Source: Impatiens glandulifera (lineage: Eukaryota > Streptophyta > Magnoliopsida > Ericales > Balsaminaceae). From it: a stretch of DNA of 64,000 bases. The stretch spans positions 90,134,846 to 90,198,845 of the forward strand of contig NC_061862.1 of NCBI RefSeq assembly GCF_907164915.1, given 5' to 3'. Shown here piece after piece: positions 1 through 11,826 of the stretch; position 1 is the stretch's first letter; every line of letters starts with the position of its first letter. Position numbers and translations under genes: made by a program. The notes beneath the pieces are model-generated. The model saw nothing but the letters and a program-made list of their open reading frames with translations, was not told where the DNA came from and searched no databases.

Positions 1-779
1 TTTTTTATCAAAGTATATTGGGAGCTTATAAGAAGTCAGATAAAAAATAATATATTGCTTTAATTTTAATATGAATATTTATCTGGATCAGATTACATAT
101 TACTGTTTGGATGATGGTATGATATATATTTAATATTAGTTGAGTTGTTTGTGAATAGTGACAGTTCATAATAATGTCTGCATGTTTATCTCAATAATAA
201 GTTTAAAAATTATAAATAATAAACTAGAAACATTCAAATTAAATCTCGGTCAAATATATCTATCTATATTTAGGAAACATTTCTTAATTGTCTAAAAATA
301 AAAATACTATTTTTAAGCTACGTACTGATTCACCTGCATTATAAGCACACAAACAATGGGCTAGTTTTATACATTTATTGAAAAAAAAAAACAGTAGCTG
401 TCTATTAAATAATTTGAGTATTATATAGCGCGGTTTATTTTATTACTAATAATAGCAATATTGAAAATGTCCCTCGACTCAAAATGAGTGAGGAGTTGCC
501 AAATGTTGCGAAGTTATATAAAGCATTTAATTAAAATCCTTAGACCTTGTTACAGGTTATTTTGGAATAATATCTCTCTCTTTTTTTTTTTTAAATAAAC
601 TTATTTTTTTTGTGTAAAAGTGATTTATTTTGATTATTTGAATAAGATATTTTTCGAATACTTGATGATGTTCTGACCATCATTGCATCGTTTTTTATTT
701 AGAAAAAAAAATGTGGCCACAAGATGTTAAGCACATAACCCGCAAATACACTTAATCATTTAATCAGGCGCAAAATTTG
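1..779. other. AT-rich intergenic DNA
   Basis: No gene or structured repeat is recognised here. Short A and T runs are common (for example near 380 and 583). The only feature is the SINE-like head that begins at about 780. Confidence 0.6.
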
Positions 780-860
780 TCGTTTGACGGCTTCGAACTC
801 AGGACCTCTTAAGGAGCTAGGTTGGGGATATCCACATTTTGTTGCCACTAGGCTAGAAGA
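780..860 (-). repeat. tRNA-derived SINE head (Pol III A and B boxes)
   Basis: Read on the minus strand this contains TAGCCTAGTGG, a good match to a Pol III A box, followed about 50 bases later by GGTCCTGAGTTCGAAGCC, which resembles a B box. The spacing is that of a tRNA-derived SINE head. The SINE body would extend toward lower coordinates, but its tail and any target duplication are not clear. An old tRNA pseudogene is the alternative. Confidence 0.5.
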
Positions 861-891
861 GGGGATCCATAGTTTCATCGTTAGTTTCAAC

Positions 892-1258
892 TAGGGGAGT
901 TCAATATTTGGTCTAAATCGAATATTCGATCGACTTCGAATTTTATTTTCGGTTTTAAAATTGAATTTTAAACCAATTCGAATTCAAATACGGTTTTCGA
1001 TTTGATTTTCGAGTTTATGTTACAACTCGAAAACTAAACCGAAAACCAAATTATTTTTTAATATTAATATTAATATTAATTTTAATTCTACATTATATAA
1101 TAAAAAAATTATATCTAATTTATTATATTATAAATTAAAGAAATCTCTAATTCGAAACAAAAATCGAATTCGAATTTGATTCGGTATTATTATAGTTTAT
1201 TCGAATTATATTGGTTTTGGAATTGGCTAAAAAAATATTTTAAAGAACTCGGACCATT
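892..1258. mobile_element. Truncated hAT-like MITE (TAGGGG-TTCAATATTTGG family)
   Basis: Starts TAGGGGAGTTCAATATTTGG and continues with alternating GAATTCGAA / TTCGGTTTT blocks. It matches the better preserved copy at 45147-45701 along both flanking portions, including the GGTTTTxGAATTGGCTAAAAAAA block near the right end. The right terminal repeat is missing and no target duplication is visible. Unlike the other copy it lacks the internal tRNA-like segment. Confidence 0.55.
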
Positions 1259-1260
1259 TA

Positions 1261-2330
1261 ATACACATTTGATTTAAAAAATTTGGAAACGTTTTTAAAC
1301 TGTTTTTTTTTATGTTGATATGCATGTCATTTCTCAACGATTCGTTGTCATTCTTTCAACGATGCGTTGTCATTCTTTCAACGATGCGTTGTCATGTTCT
1401 TAACGAAGCGTTGTAATGTCAGGTTTTAAACTAAAAATATATATATATTAAACTGATTTTTTTTATATCTAGTCATTTGTGTACAAATACTAGAAAATAT
1501 TCACATTTGATTTAAACAAATTTGGAAACGTTTTTAAACTGATTTTCTATGCTAATATGCGTGTTATTTTCTCAACGCTTCGTTGTCATGTTTTAAACGA
1601 TGCGTTGTCATATTCTTAACGAAGCATTGTCATGTCAAGTTTTAAGTTGAAAATATATCAATTAAAATGAATTTTTTTTTTATATCTAGTCATTTGTTGT
1701 ACAAATACTAAAAAAACATACACATTTGATTTTTAAAAAATTGGAAACTTTTTTAAACTGTTTTTTTCTAAGCTGATATGCGTGTCATTTCCTCAACGCT
1801 TCGTTCTCATGTTTTCAACGCCGCTTTGTCATATTTTCAACGTTGCGTTGTTATTTTCTTAACGAAACGTTGTCATGTCAGGTTTTAAATTAAAAATATA
1901 TCTATTAAATTGATTTTTTTTTTTTTTTTTTGGCATCTAGTCATTTGTTGTACAAATACTAGAAAAAAACATACACATTTCATTTTTTAAAAATTGAAAT
2001 CGTTTTAAACTGTTTTTCTAGGCTGATATGTATGTCATTTCCTCAACGTTTCGTTGTCATGTTCTTAACGAAACGTTGTCATATCAGGTTTTAAACTGAA
2101 AATATATTTATTAAACTGATTTTTTTTTCTTACATTTAGTCATTTGTTGTACAAATACTAGAAAAAATATACACATTTGATTTAAAAAAATAAATTTGAA
2201 AACGTTTTTAAACTGTTTTTGTAGGCTAATATGCATGTGATTAAGTTCTTCAACGCTTCGTTGTCATGTTTTCAACGCTGCGTTGTCATATTTTCAATGT
2301 TACATTGTCATGTTCTTAACAAAAGGTTGT
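1261..2330. repeat. Tandem repeat, ~200-250 bp units, with CAACG/CGTTG palindromes
   Basis: About five imperfect units begin near 1263, 1501, 1721, 1973 and 2170. Each unit has an ACACATTTGATTT lead, a GGAAACGTTTTTAAACTG block, two to four copies of TCAACGnnnCGTTGTCAT, a GTCAGGTTTTAAACT block and a TAGTCATTTGTTGTACAAATACTAGAAAA tail block. The CAACGnnnCGTTG core is a short perfect inverted repeat that recurs with few changes. The array runs up to the FAR1-like relic at 2391. Confidence 0.85.
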
Positions 2331-2390
2331 CATGTCAGGTTTTAAACTGAAGATATATCTATTAAACTGTTCTCTCTTATTCTTTAACTT

Positions 2391-2780
2391 GATGGATCAA
2401 CCATCATCATCCCCTCCCGATGTTAAAACCCCAACTGTTGGAATTACTTTTGATTCCGAAAATGAGTTTCGTGAGTATTGTAAGTTTTATGCCCAGTCTA
2501 AAGATTTCGACATTTGTAAGTTAGGAGAAAGAAATGGTCAAAATGGCAAACAAAAATGGTTCTTCATTGCATGTGTCAAAATTTGTGTATTTACTTCAAA
2601 GGGGGGAAATAGTTTATAAGTTAGACCTTTCACCAAGAAGAATTGCAAAATGAAAATAAATGTTATTGTTATAAATGAAGATGCAGTTGAAATTACTAGT
2701 GTCTTCCATGAACATAACCATATTTTGAGTCTGAAAAAATCGAAACATCTTAGATCTCACAAAGTTCTAGATTCAATTGC

Positions 2781-2827
<47 letters not shown>

Positions 2828-2880
2828 TGGCATTTCAAGAAACAACTCAAAAATCATCTTGTAACAAAGGTACAAATTAA
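2391..2880 (+). pseudogene. FAR1/FRS-family N-terminal fragment (broken)
   Basis: The first part (ATG at 2391, stop at 2617-2619) encodes a stretch with the pattern of a FAR1 DNA-binding domain: GITFDSENEFREYCKFYAQ, then KWFFIAC. After a frameshift near 2600 the domain continues in the frame of 2650-2880, with NCKMKINVIV and the characteristic EHNH motif (FHEHNHILSLKKSKHLRSHK). FAR1/FRS proteins are transcription factors derived from Mutator-type transposases. Here only the N-terminal zinc-finger-like region remains. It is cut by the frameshift and by an expanded AAT (Asn) microsatellite, and no transposase-like or SWIM domain follows. I infer a dead copy, either of an FRS gene or of a MULE transposase. 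Confidence 0.7.
2782..2825. repeat. (AAT)n microsatellite
   Basis: An uninterrupted AAT run of about 14 units, read as poly-Asn in the FAR1-like fragment and as poly-Ile in the next frame. It is probably a post-inactivation expansion. Confidence 0.95.
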
Positions 2881-2969
2881 ATTACTTCACTTATTTATGA
2901 ATCCATCACTCTGGAATCAAAAAAGTCCAAGAGTTATTAGAAAATCTGTAAAAAATAATAATAATTAAT

Positions 2970-4389
2970 ATTATAAGTATAACAATTGTTTAAAACAAAT
3001 GGGCGACTGGGCGCTATATATGCCTAATCATATTGTGCTTGTTTTGAACGGATAGAAGTTGACCTTTTGCAAGGATAACCGTTGTTTTGATCCAACCGTT
3101 CGTAATCTTTGTTTTGAAGGACCCTAAAAGTGGCAATATTACCCTTAATTAATCATTGTAGTTTGAATAAATTAAACAATAAATCACTTTCACGTTAGAA
3201 TGGCAAAATGTCAACTTCTAGCCGTTTTCAAATTAATAGTCTTCTTAATTATTTGAATTTTAAGAAAAAATTATTTTAAATAAAGTAAATGATTTGTGAT
3301 AATTTTAAAGAATTGGAGATTAAAATAAACGATTTTTTTAGTGTTTTGATATGAATTGAATGATAAATGATAAATGAGAAAAGAGTTAAATAATGTTTTT
3401 TGGTTTTGGTTACTCAAGTAACTCAAACCGAATAAGACTCTAATCTCCCACTAAATTCATGTAATGTAATGCTACTAATTAAATATTTCAATCCTTCAAT
3501 CAAATGACTTTTTCTACGTTCAATTGTATTAAAAGTAACACAAATAGTTAGAGTTGGTTAATGTTTCATAATTTTAAATAAATCAACCTCTATTAAATAA
3601 ATTATTATTGTCTTAATAGTACAATTTAAATCATCCATTAAAATATTAAATACATCTTTACTTTATTCTAATCATCTTTTCAAAATACTAAAACTATTTT
3701 TATTACTTTACTCAAATAATTTAAATAAATCATTTATTTACAGCAAATAATATTTATTATTAGTACAAAAATCAATATATAATAAAATCGTCCATAATGA
3801 GACAAATATTACAAGGATAAGAATGGAAAAATGGTAAAAATCAGCAAAATAAAGTCAGCCAGGGAATAATGAAATATATGCATCGACATATATAGTCAAC
3901 TAAAAGAAATTAAAATATATTTTATAAAGATAACTAAGTTAAATTATTTTATTAATTTTAATGTTAAAATATTGTATATCATTACATTTAAAAAGAAAAT
4001 AGAAATTAAATAGGAGCCAGCTATATCCAATCCGGTTTCACATTGTTGACAGAAAGTGAGTTAAAGCATTAGTACTAATAAATACTAATGCCATATAAGA
4101 TTGACTCGAATATCTAAACTACCTCCAAGGCTCCAACAGAAGCCACACCAATGAACTTAATTGACCGAAGATAGGGTTTAGGCTATTTTGCCCACAAATT
4201 TAGAAGATCTATGTGAAAATTACTCTCTCACCATATCATAATTGTTGTTTTGTGTAGGTTAAAAGTGTCATATATATTCATAGCTATATGTACGAGTTAT
4301 ATATATACGTATGGACATGGTTATTGTTAATCGTATACACTAGAAGGGAAGGAATGCATTAACTTCGTAAGTCATAGCGCGCGAAGAAT
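2970..4389. other. AT-rich intergenic DNA with a partial MITE
   Basis: No gene seen. About 3290-3443 is a partial copy of the MITE family annotated at 36755-37015; its right end reads AACTCAAACCGAATAAGAC. The remainder is low-complexity AT-rich sequence. Confidence 0.5.
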
Positions 4390-4880
4390 TCGGTTTTTGG
4401 TTGAACTATTTTTCTAACGGTTCAGTAAATCTGTAATAATTTAATTATATATTTATATTTTATAATTTTTATTAATTATTTTTATAAATATTAGATATAT
4501 TATAAATAATATTTAATAATATATATATATATATATATATTAGTTATTTTTAAATTTTAAATTATAATTTATATAGAATTATTTTTAAAAACAAAATCTA
4601 ATTTATATAACTATTAATTTAAAAATGGAGACTTTTAAAATATATTATATTGTTACAAAAATATACTATAGAAAAAAGTCTAATAGGACGGCACAAACAA
4701 GAATTTTGAAAAAAAAAAATTATTTCATAAATTTAATACTTAATTTTAAAATTGAATTATCGGATCACGGTTAAACCGGTTAACCGACCGGAACAGTAGA
4801 ACTAGAACCGGTAAAATCAATACCAATACTGATTAGTTAATCTGAACCGATTAACCGTTAAACACCTATAGTTAAGATGC
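4390..4880. repeat. Degenerate AACCGG-rich repeat
   Basis: The right end is a dense set of ACCGGTTAACCGACCGG-type blocks and closes with AACCGTTAAACACCTATAG, whose reverse complement (CTATAGGTGTTTAACGG) resembles a hAT-like terminus. The left end near TTTCTAACGGTTCAG may be the partner but matches poorly. No target duplication was found. Confidence 0.35.
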
Positions 4881-5856
4881 TAGAACTATTTTTATTTATT
4901 TAAAAAATTTACAATTTTTTTTACAAACTATCATTTTATAAAGAGAAACCATAAGATAAATTTAAAATTAAATTCAGAACATAAAAAATCCCAAGACATT
5001 AAAAACAAAGACCTTTCAATCATGAAATGAATTTCATGATAAATATATCTTTGATCACCCTAATCGGTGTGATGATAATGGAAATATGTACAAACAATAA
5101 GCACACTTAAAAAACTTATGTTTTCAATGTATTGATTTAATATATATAAGGACTAAAATTATAGTAAGTAAAATAAAATATATTAAAAATATGTAAGAAA
5201 ATAAAATGTGGGGGGTAATTTAAGGTTGGGTTTTTGTGACTCCTCACAAAGGAAAAAAAAAACAAAAAAATCGAGATGAATCTTTTAACAGAGGACCCTG
5301 GCTTGGTTTCAGGTACACATCGGGTTCGGAAATGGGGCAATCAATGTGACCCATAAGGTTTGGATGGAACATGATTTCTATTGTTTCCCGACGAATTTAT
5401 CACAAATAATTGGACAATAATAACTAATCAAATCATCTCAAAAGTTCATTATTGAATTTGTCATTATTTTTCACATTATATTTAGAAAACCAACTAATTT
5501 AATATTAAGATACTATTTTATATCATTAAATAATTCTGCCTAATTACAATATCTAATTTTACTCTATGACTTCTTAAATTACTTGACTTTGATTTATTTA
5601 GTAAAAAGAAAATATTACATTAAACTTATTTAATTATATGCAGTTTTTTTTATTATGATTAAATATTTTTTTGTATACATTTATTATTTATTAATAATTT
5701 TTTACGTAAAAATCAAACTGACCAAAACTATCTAACCGATTTTTCTAACCGACGAATTGAAATTTCTTATATCGATGTCATCATCGGTTTAGTTATTCAT
5801 TTCACTCTACAAAAATTAACTTAACAGAACTACTTATATCTATCCTTAGAATTTAA
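4881..5856. other. AT-rich intergenic DNA
   Basis: No gene, RNA or structured repeat recognised. The short minus-strand open frame at 5137-5340 has no family features. Confidence 0.5.
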
Positions 5857-6464
<608 letters not shown>

Positions 6465-7241
6465 TATGAGATGCATCTCATCTTTATTTGTATTAGTTAT
6501 TTGTAATTTCTTTTATTCTTATTTATATAATCATTTTTTAAAATAATTTTTTAGTAAAATAATGTGATTAAATAATTGAATTATTAAATGAGCAACGTTC
6601 ATGTCACTATGTGTTTATTTATGTCATTATAAATCGTTATTTGTAATAAATTGATCAATAACATCTAACATAACATATATAAATAATGATCATGTCAATT
6701 ATTTTTTTTCTTTGTAAAACAATAATTTTATTTTCAAAGATAAACTTAACAAAAGTCAACAAAAAGGGCTCATAATAAATACAATACGTATTGTAGGTGC
6801 AATTCATTAATACCCTTTTCTTCTTGATTTAAGCAATTAATTATCATGTTACATTCTTCCCAAGAATTAGGAGAATTTGAAAAGTATTATGACATTAACT
6901 TTTTATTAAGGGAATTCATCACAAGTTGCAAGGGAAAGATGATTAATTTATAGGTCAATAGTCACTAGTATTTATGTTACAAGGTGCCGTCTTAATTAAA
7001 TAAGATGAACCCTTTTACAAATATAATAGGATTCACATGTATACGAGAAATAGAAAAAAAAAAAAAAAAAAAGTAGGAATTTAATATTATCTCGCTTCCT
7101 AACATATGATCAAACAAGCCTTATGTATATCCTTATTATTTAATAATTTAAATATCATATAGATTAAATAATGAAAATTTGGTATTGGTTTGATGATTTA
7201 GAAGGTGATTGATTGATGATAGAAGCCCATATCAAGTCAAT
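6465..7241. other. AT-rich intergenic DNA
   Basis: No gene recognised. There is a poly-A run at 7053-7071. Nothing else is structured. Confidence 0.5.
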
Positions 7242-7506
7242 GGCCTTGATTGATTGGATTGAGATTTTTTTAAACTTAAGGGAGAAAAAAAGATAAATGA
7301 AGGTTGATGATTTTGAGGAGGTGACGATTATTTTTGATAAAAAGACTTAAAAGGTATTGATATATATAAAATAAAAAATAATAATTTAAAAGTATATAGT
7401 ATTTTACTATTTTGGTTAATGAAAATGAGTGATTTAATTGTTGAGAATTGATTGATTGAAAAATTAATTTTGTTTAGTTATTTAAAAATCTCAAACCAAT
7501 AAGGCC
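7242..7506. mobile_element. Harbinger/Tourist-like MITE copy
   Basis: About 265 bp bounded by GGCCTTGATTGATTGGATTGAGATTTTT and the inverse of GGCCTTATTGGTTTGAGATTTTT. The interior carries the family's diagnostic blocks GATGATTTTGAGGAGGTGA and ATTTTGGTTAATGA. It belongs to the same family as the copies in 36060-39034. The target duplication is not clear for this copy. Confidence 0.6.
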
Positions 7507-7721
7507 TATGAATATTAGTCCAATCTCGTCATAATTTGATTAATTCTCTTGGCCACTTGATCAGGGTTGAAGATTCTAGCTGGACTCAATATTCGAAAAG
7601 GACTAACAAATTTGTGGTATTTTGTATTGAATTTAAAGATGAAGTGCAATCAATTTTCATTTGACTTAGTATTTTTATTGTTATTATTATATTCATACAT
7701 AATTGTTTAAGAAATTTGAAA

Positions 7722-8226
7722 TCTATATATATAACGATGCTTAATTTTTAAAGTGTCTGGATTGGCGGGTCGAGAGCTGTGGTTAATTTGGATATATGTG
7801 AGAGTAAATGGATACTTGGGTCGGATTGTGGATTGACCCGTCCATAAACTTAAAACGGTTAAAAATAAAATTAAGAATGCTATAGGTATAGTTCGAACTT
7901 GCAACCTAACAAAACACGTACAACCTTTTAACCAACTAGGCTAACAACACTTTATATTTTAAGTTCAACCCAAAATTTGATAAACGCGTGACATTTTAAC
8001 AATATAAGTTCAACTTTTTAACTAACTAATCTCTATATATAATGATGCTTAATTTTTAAAGTGTCCGGATTGCCGAGTCGAGAGCTGTGGTTAATTTGAA
8101 TATATGTGAGAATAAATAGATACTTGGGTCGAATTGTGGTTGACCCGCCCATAAAAATTTTATCGTAATATTTTTTTCACGGTTTTTTATATTATTACTT
8201 GTGCAAATACACGGGATACATGCTAG
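7722..8226 (+). mobile_element. Non-autonomous Helitron, copy 2
   Basis: Starts TCTATATATATAACGATGC after an A and ends with a hairpin (CTTGTGCAAATACACGGG), ATACATG, CTAG, then T. The two modules (7722-8027 and 8028-8226) both begin with TCTxTATATATAAxGATGCTTAATTTTTAAAGTGTC. Only the second carries the 3' terminus. On the minus strand of the first module, 7891-7944 holds a tRNA-like A box (TAGCCTAGTTGGTTA) and B box (GGTTGCAAGTTCGAAC). No protein is encoded; the reading frame at 7707-7904 is incidental. Confidence 0.85.
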
Positions 8227-8459
8227 TTTATTTGGTTATGTAGGAATAGGTTGTTATTTCAAACAGGTAGTAGAAGAATCAATGTACATCATACACAACA
8301 AATAGCTTATTTAATCATCAATGAAGAAAACTTTAAAATATTTTTAAATAAATAATCGTTATATCAAAAATCCTTAAGAAGACAAAAATAAATAATTAAA
8401 CAAGCAACAACAACAAGAAAAAATATAGGGGGAAAACGAAAGGAGAAAGATACAATGAA
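8227..8459. other. Spacer between Helitron and Pack-MULE-like element
   Basis: AT-rich and without recognised features. It ends in the left copy of the 8-bp duplication ACAATGAA (8452-8459) of the following element. Confidence 0.6.
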
Positions 8460-8578
8460 GGGAAATTTGATGAAATGGCCCTCATAAGTGCCTTAATTCC
8501 AAAAAAGGCCTGCGCCTACTAATGTTTGTAAAATGGGCCTTTTTGCCTTGCAAAATGTCCATTTTACCCCTGTAATTT

Positions 8579-8688
8579 CACTTACTCGAATTACACTTAC
8601 GCGTAATACACTTACGCGAATTACACTTACGCGTATTACATTTACGCGAATTACACTTACGCGTAGCGTATTACACTTACGCGTAATA
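8579..8688. repeat. ACGCG minisatellite in left arm
   Basis: Repeats of a 12-15 base unit, TTACACTTACGCG(T/A)A, with small variations. The counterpart in the right arm is 13061-13181. The unit repeats ACGCGT/ACGCGA, the core of MluI-type cell-cycle boxes; any regulatory role is speculation. Confidence 0.85.
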
Positions 8689-8705
8689 TGTAATATGCGT
8701 ACATT

Positions 8706-8752
8706 GAAAGACGCATATTACATATACGCGCATTATGTAATATGCGTCTTTC
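8706..8752. repeat. 18-bp perfect inverted repeat in left arm
   Basis: Arms GAAAGACGCATATTACAT and ATGTAATATGCGTCTTTC are perfectly complementary around an 11-base spacer, just upstream of the TATA box. The same structure is at 12995-13041 in the other arm. Confidence 0.9.
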
Positions 8753-8755
8753 ATA

Positions 8756-8766
8756 CTATATAAAAC
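8756..8766 (+). promoter_or_regulatory. TATA box of the left-arm promoter
   Basis: CTATATAAAACG is followed after about 45 bases by a leader with CTCTCTCTCAAACCC and then a donor-like AAGGTAAG. This is typical plant Pol II promoter layout. The role is inferred. Confidence 0.6.
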
Positions 8767-8996
8767 GCCTAATTTTGATCCTCATTTTAAATCTCCAATT
8801 TTTAGGGTTCCGACTCTCTCTCAAACCCTATCCCCTTCGATCTCGCTACTCCTCTAAGGTAAGACATTCTCGTCTCAATGCATTCTTATGTATTTTAGGG
8901 TTTTGAATATTATCCAAGTGCGATTATGCTGAATGAGGATTTAGGATTTTAAGTAAATCTTACAAGTTTATCTATATAAATGACAATCAACAACAC

Positions 8997-9194
8997 ATGG
9001 GTTTGTACTTCATTGATCTATGGAAGCAGAAGTTAAACATTTCGACGGATATGGAAATTGAAGAGGAGAATCTGACGGAGCTTAACACTCTCAAAATCGG
9101 TAGAGGATTCGCTAGCGTAGGCAGATTGATGGATGGGGTAGGCAGAAAGTCAGATTGGACGATGAACCATGAATTCAATGCTCATTTATATTAA
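8997..9194 (+). other. Open segment in left arm, unrecognised
   Basis: A 65-residue frame starting MGLYFIDLWKQKLNIS. The opposite arm repeats it at 12553-12750 (minus) with a few substitutions, as expected of an inverted repeat. It is followed at about 9424 by an acceptor-like GCAG and a second open piece (EILDGIEFARGDSKSNWG) ending near 9510. No family was recognised. It may be a captured exon or the remnant of an element-borne gene. Confidence 0.35.
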
Positions 9195-9535
9195 AAACAT
9201 GCTCTTTCATTTTGTCTTCCATCTTCTATTGATGATGAACCTATTTCTATTTTGATCTTCTAGAAGGTGCATCCATATATTTTCTACCAAAATTTCCTTT
9301 TGCTGCAATTAAGTAAATAACTTAACATATGGATTAATTACTATGATACACATTTTCCATTTCCTGGTTTTTTGAAATAAACATAATTTTCAATTTGTTT
9401 GAACATTATTTTCCATTATTGCAGGAGATTCTTGATGGAATTGAGTTTGCTAGGGGTGACTCCAAATCAAACTGGGGTTCTATGCGTGCAGCAATGGGGC
9501 ACCCATAACCTTTTGACTTGAAATATGTTGCTATT

Positions 9536-10706
9536 GGGACTATATTCCACAGTTTGTTTTATATATAATTCTAAAATAAGATCATTAAAAGCTTGCCTAT
9601 AGATGATAATACTTGGTTATATGTAAATATAGTTTTTTTCCACTGATATGCAAAAAATGAACAAGGAGGCAATTATATATCTTCTTTGCTTTTTCGGATT
9701 TTTAACCTTTCTTTGCTCGCCTTTGATACTTGAATGCAATGATGTTGTGTCAATGGTCAGTTATGCACCTCTGTTTGTTAACTCCAATGATAAAAGGTGC
9801 AGGTGCATATGTTTTATTTGACTCTTGTATATTATAATACTATTACACTAATGATGGTGTTTATATCAAAGTGATACTCTATTTTTTTATATGATTCTAA
9901 TGAAGAGTCAACATATTTTGTGAAGGTGATACATAATGGAACACATAATCTGGAACAATAGATTTAAGGAGGATTTCACCCATATATAAGTTCGTTGCAA
10001 TGTGCAGTTGGCTCCAATCCAGAGTGTGTTTGATAACATAGACACGAAAATAGATGTAACGATCTCCCCGCATTCGTTTACATGTTTAGACTTGACAATT
10101 GATCAGTTTAACCATCTGCATACAATATCAGACAACGCCACTGCAGTCAGTGCTTTCAACATGAGAAGGACTCAATCTATCTTACTCGAAATACAGTAAT
10201 AAAATTGTGGGGATGTATAACTATGATCACTACAAAGTAGTTAATTAATTATATATATGTTTGACTTCTTTATTATTGATTGTGCCTCTTGGACTGCATT
10301 GCACAGATGCATGTTTATTTTATTCTATGGCTGTTGTTTATGTTTGAATTTGAGAAAAATATCTCATACTAATTTAAGGGTCAAAATTAATCTGATTTCT
10401 TTTAGTACTTCCACTTAAAAGGCAAAAAATATGTAGAAATGATCTCAAACCAGTCATTCTGGAAAATATAAAGGCAAACAAGAAAATAGAATTAAGCCAC
10501 AAGCTTAAAGAAAAGATATCATTGTCATAGTAACATTTTTAACAAAAGATCACAAACCAGATGACCATTATCTCACATTATGATTGTCTAATGTAACATT
10601 TTTAACAATGTTATTATTACAAATATCATATGACAGAAATTACTTGGTCGGTCGGTGTCTTATGAGTTCACAAGTTCACACAGCTAATAAGTAACTTCAT
10701 AAAGTC
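9536..10706. other. Interior of Pack-MULE-like element, unassigned
   Basis: Mostly intron-like AT-rich sequence. An open stretch on the plus strand at 10002-10199 follows an acceptor-like GTGCAG and encodes a 65-residue peptide with ISPHSFTCLDLTIDQF. It reads like an exon but I do not recognise its family. Confidence 0.4.
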
Positions 10707-10886
10707 TTAGCCTGGTGGCCAGTTCATTTGACGTCCCCAAGGAGATGGGCATGAAGGTGTTGATTTACATTTTGCTAGTCCATCATTAATCACAACTCTA
10801 AAGCCATCTTCAAGGCCTTCCTGCTTGGCAACAATTTTGGCAGTGCACATTAGTCGGCCAAGAATCTCACAGTGCCTCTCCTCAGC
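10707..10886 (-). pseudogene. Captured last exon of a HINT/HIT-family gene
   Basis: From an intact acceptor (CAG just before 10886) the minus strand reads AEERHCEILGRL, then AKIVAKQEGLEDGFRVVIND, and ends RQMNWPPG and TAA at 10707-10709. These are signature stretches of the plant HINT1-like histidine-triad protein C-terminus, ending in the usual WPPG. The HxHxH triad itself is visible as HLHAHLLG, but in a shifted frame between the two matching stretches, so at least two indels break it. HIT proteins are nucleotidyl hydrolases/transferases. The first exons are absent. This is the furthest downstream captured piece in the transcription direction of the right arm. Confidence 0.85.
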
Positions 10887-11295
10887 CTGACAATAATATT
10901 AAGCAGCTATCTATTAGTTTTTCGTAGACTTCTGTTATTATGCAGCTTTCCATCTAGAAGGGTTAAGGTTTCGAACAAATTCCTTTTTTCTTATATAAAA
11001 ATACAATTTTTTAGCTTGTCCAAGTTATATGTCCATTTATTCTTCTGAATTTCTTTGGGAGTGAATGAAGCAACTAGGTTCAAAAGAAAATATAGTCAAC
11101 CAAACCAATCCTTAGATTTGCACTGAAAAATGAGAATTCCCCATCAAATAATTGGTTTAGTTTAGTTATGTTGTCATAGGACCACAAATGGAAAGTTCTC
11201 AGGGTCATGTGGGCTAGCCTAAAAAACCCCCCAAAAAACTAACAAAATAGTTAGTTCAGTAAATTTATGAATTTTTTAACCAAAATAGTTAGTAC

Positions 11296-11410
11296 CTGAA
11301 GCAAAAACGACTTCATCACATTAACATCATAGACGTTCTCAGCAATCAACCCCTCGATAAAAAGCCACGCCAAGGCTTTGGAACCTTTCTTGTCCTGCTG
11401 TGTTCCATAT
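11296..11410 (-). pseudogene. Captured Rab7-type GTPase exon (switch II region)
   Basis: Bounded by acceptor TGCAG and donor CAG|GT. It reads [20 protein letters not shown], the DTAGQE/G3 region of Rab7/RABG3 GTPases with D changed to N. After VDC comes a TGA, and the recognisable YDVNVMKSF continues in another frame, so a small deletion has broken it. The phase matches the preceding exon at 11827-11935 (phase 0). Rab7 acts in late endosome and vacuole traffic; this fragment cannot fold as a GTPase. Confidence 0.9.
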
Positions 11411-11826
11411 CTGCAGGGATTGATTAATATACTAAGAATATTGAGAAATTAAATATATAACAACTTGTGTAATGAAAATTGGAAGTAGAAGTGAGACATT
11501 TAGTCCATCACCAAACTGACATTTCCATGTTCAACTTATTAAAGAATGAAAAATGAATATAAATTATCATCTAGCCATTATATCAAGTATATAGGACCAT
11601 ATTGGCATATTCAACATAAACATTTTGTTCATTGCAAATCATTAGGTGTTTGAATCCCGTTGTTAAACCCTAAAGAAAATGGCACAAAATTTAACCTCAT
11701 TATCCTTTTGTGACCACCAAATACATTTTTTTAATGTGTTTAAGGATCTTGAAAAAAAGAATCTAGTGCTGACATTACATACCAATTAAATAATCCAATC
11801 AAAATCTAATAGTGAAGAAAGCTGAC

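Larger units (their letters stand above)
8460..9535 (+). repeat. Left terminal inverted repeat arm
   Basis: In order from the tip: a unique 110-bp tip, an ACGCG-rich minisatellite (8579-8688), an 18-bp hairpin (8706-8752), a TATA box (8756), a CT-rich leader, a possible donor AAG|GTAAG near 8860, and two small open segments (8997-9194 and about 9424-9510). It mirrors 12215-13297. Confidence 0.9.
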
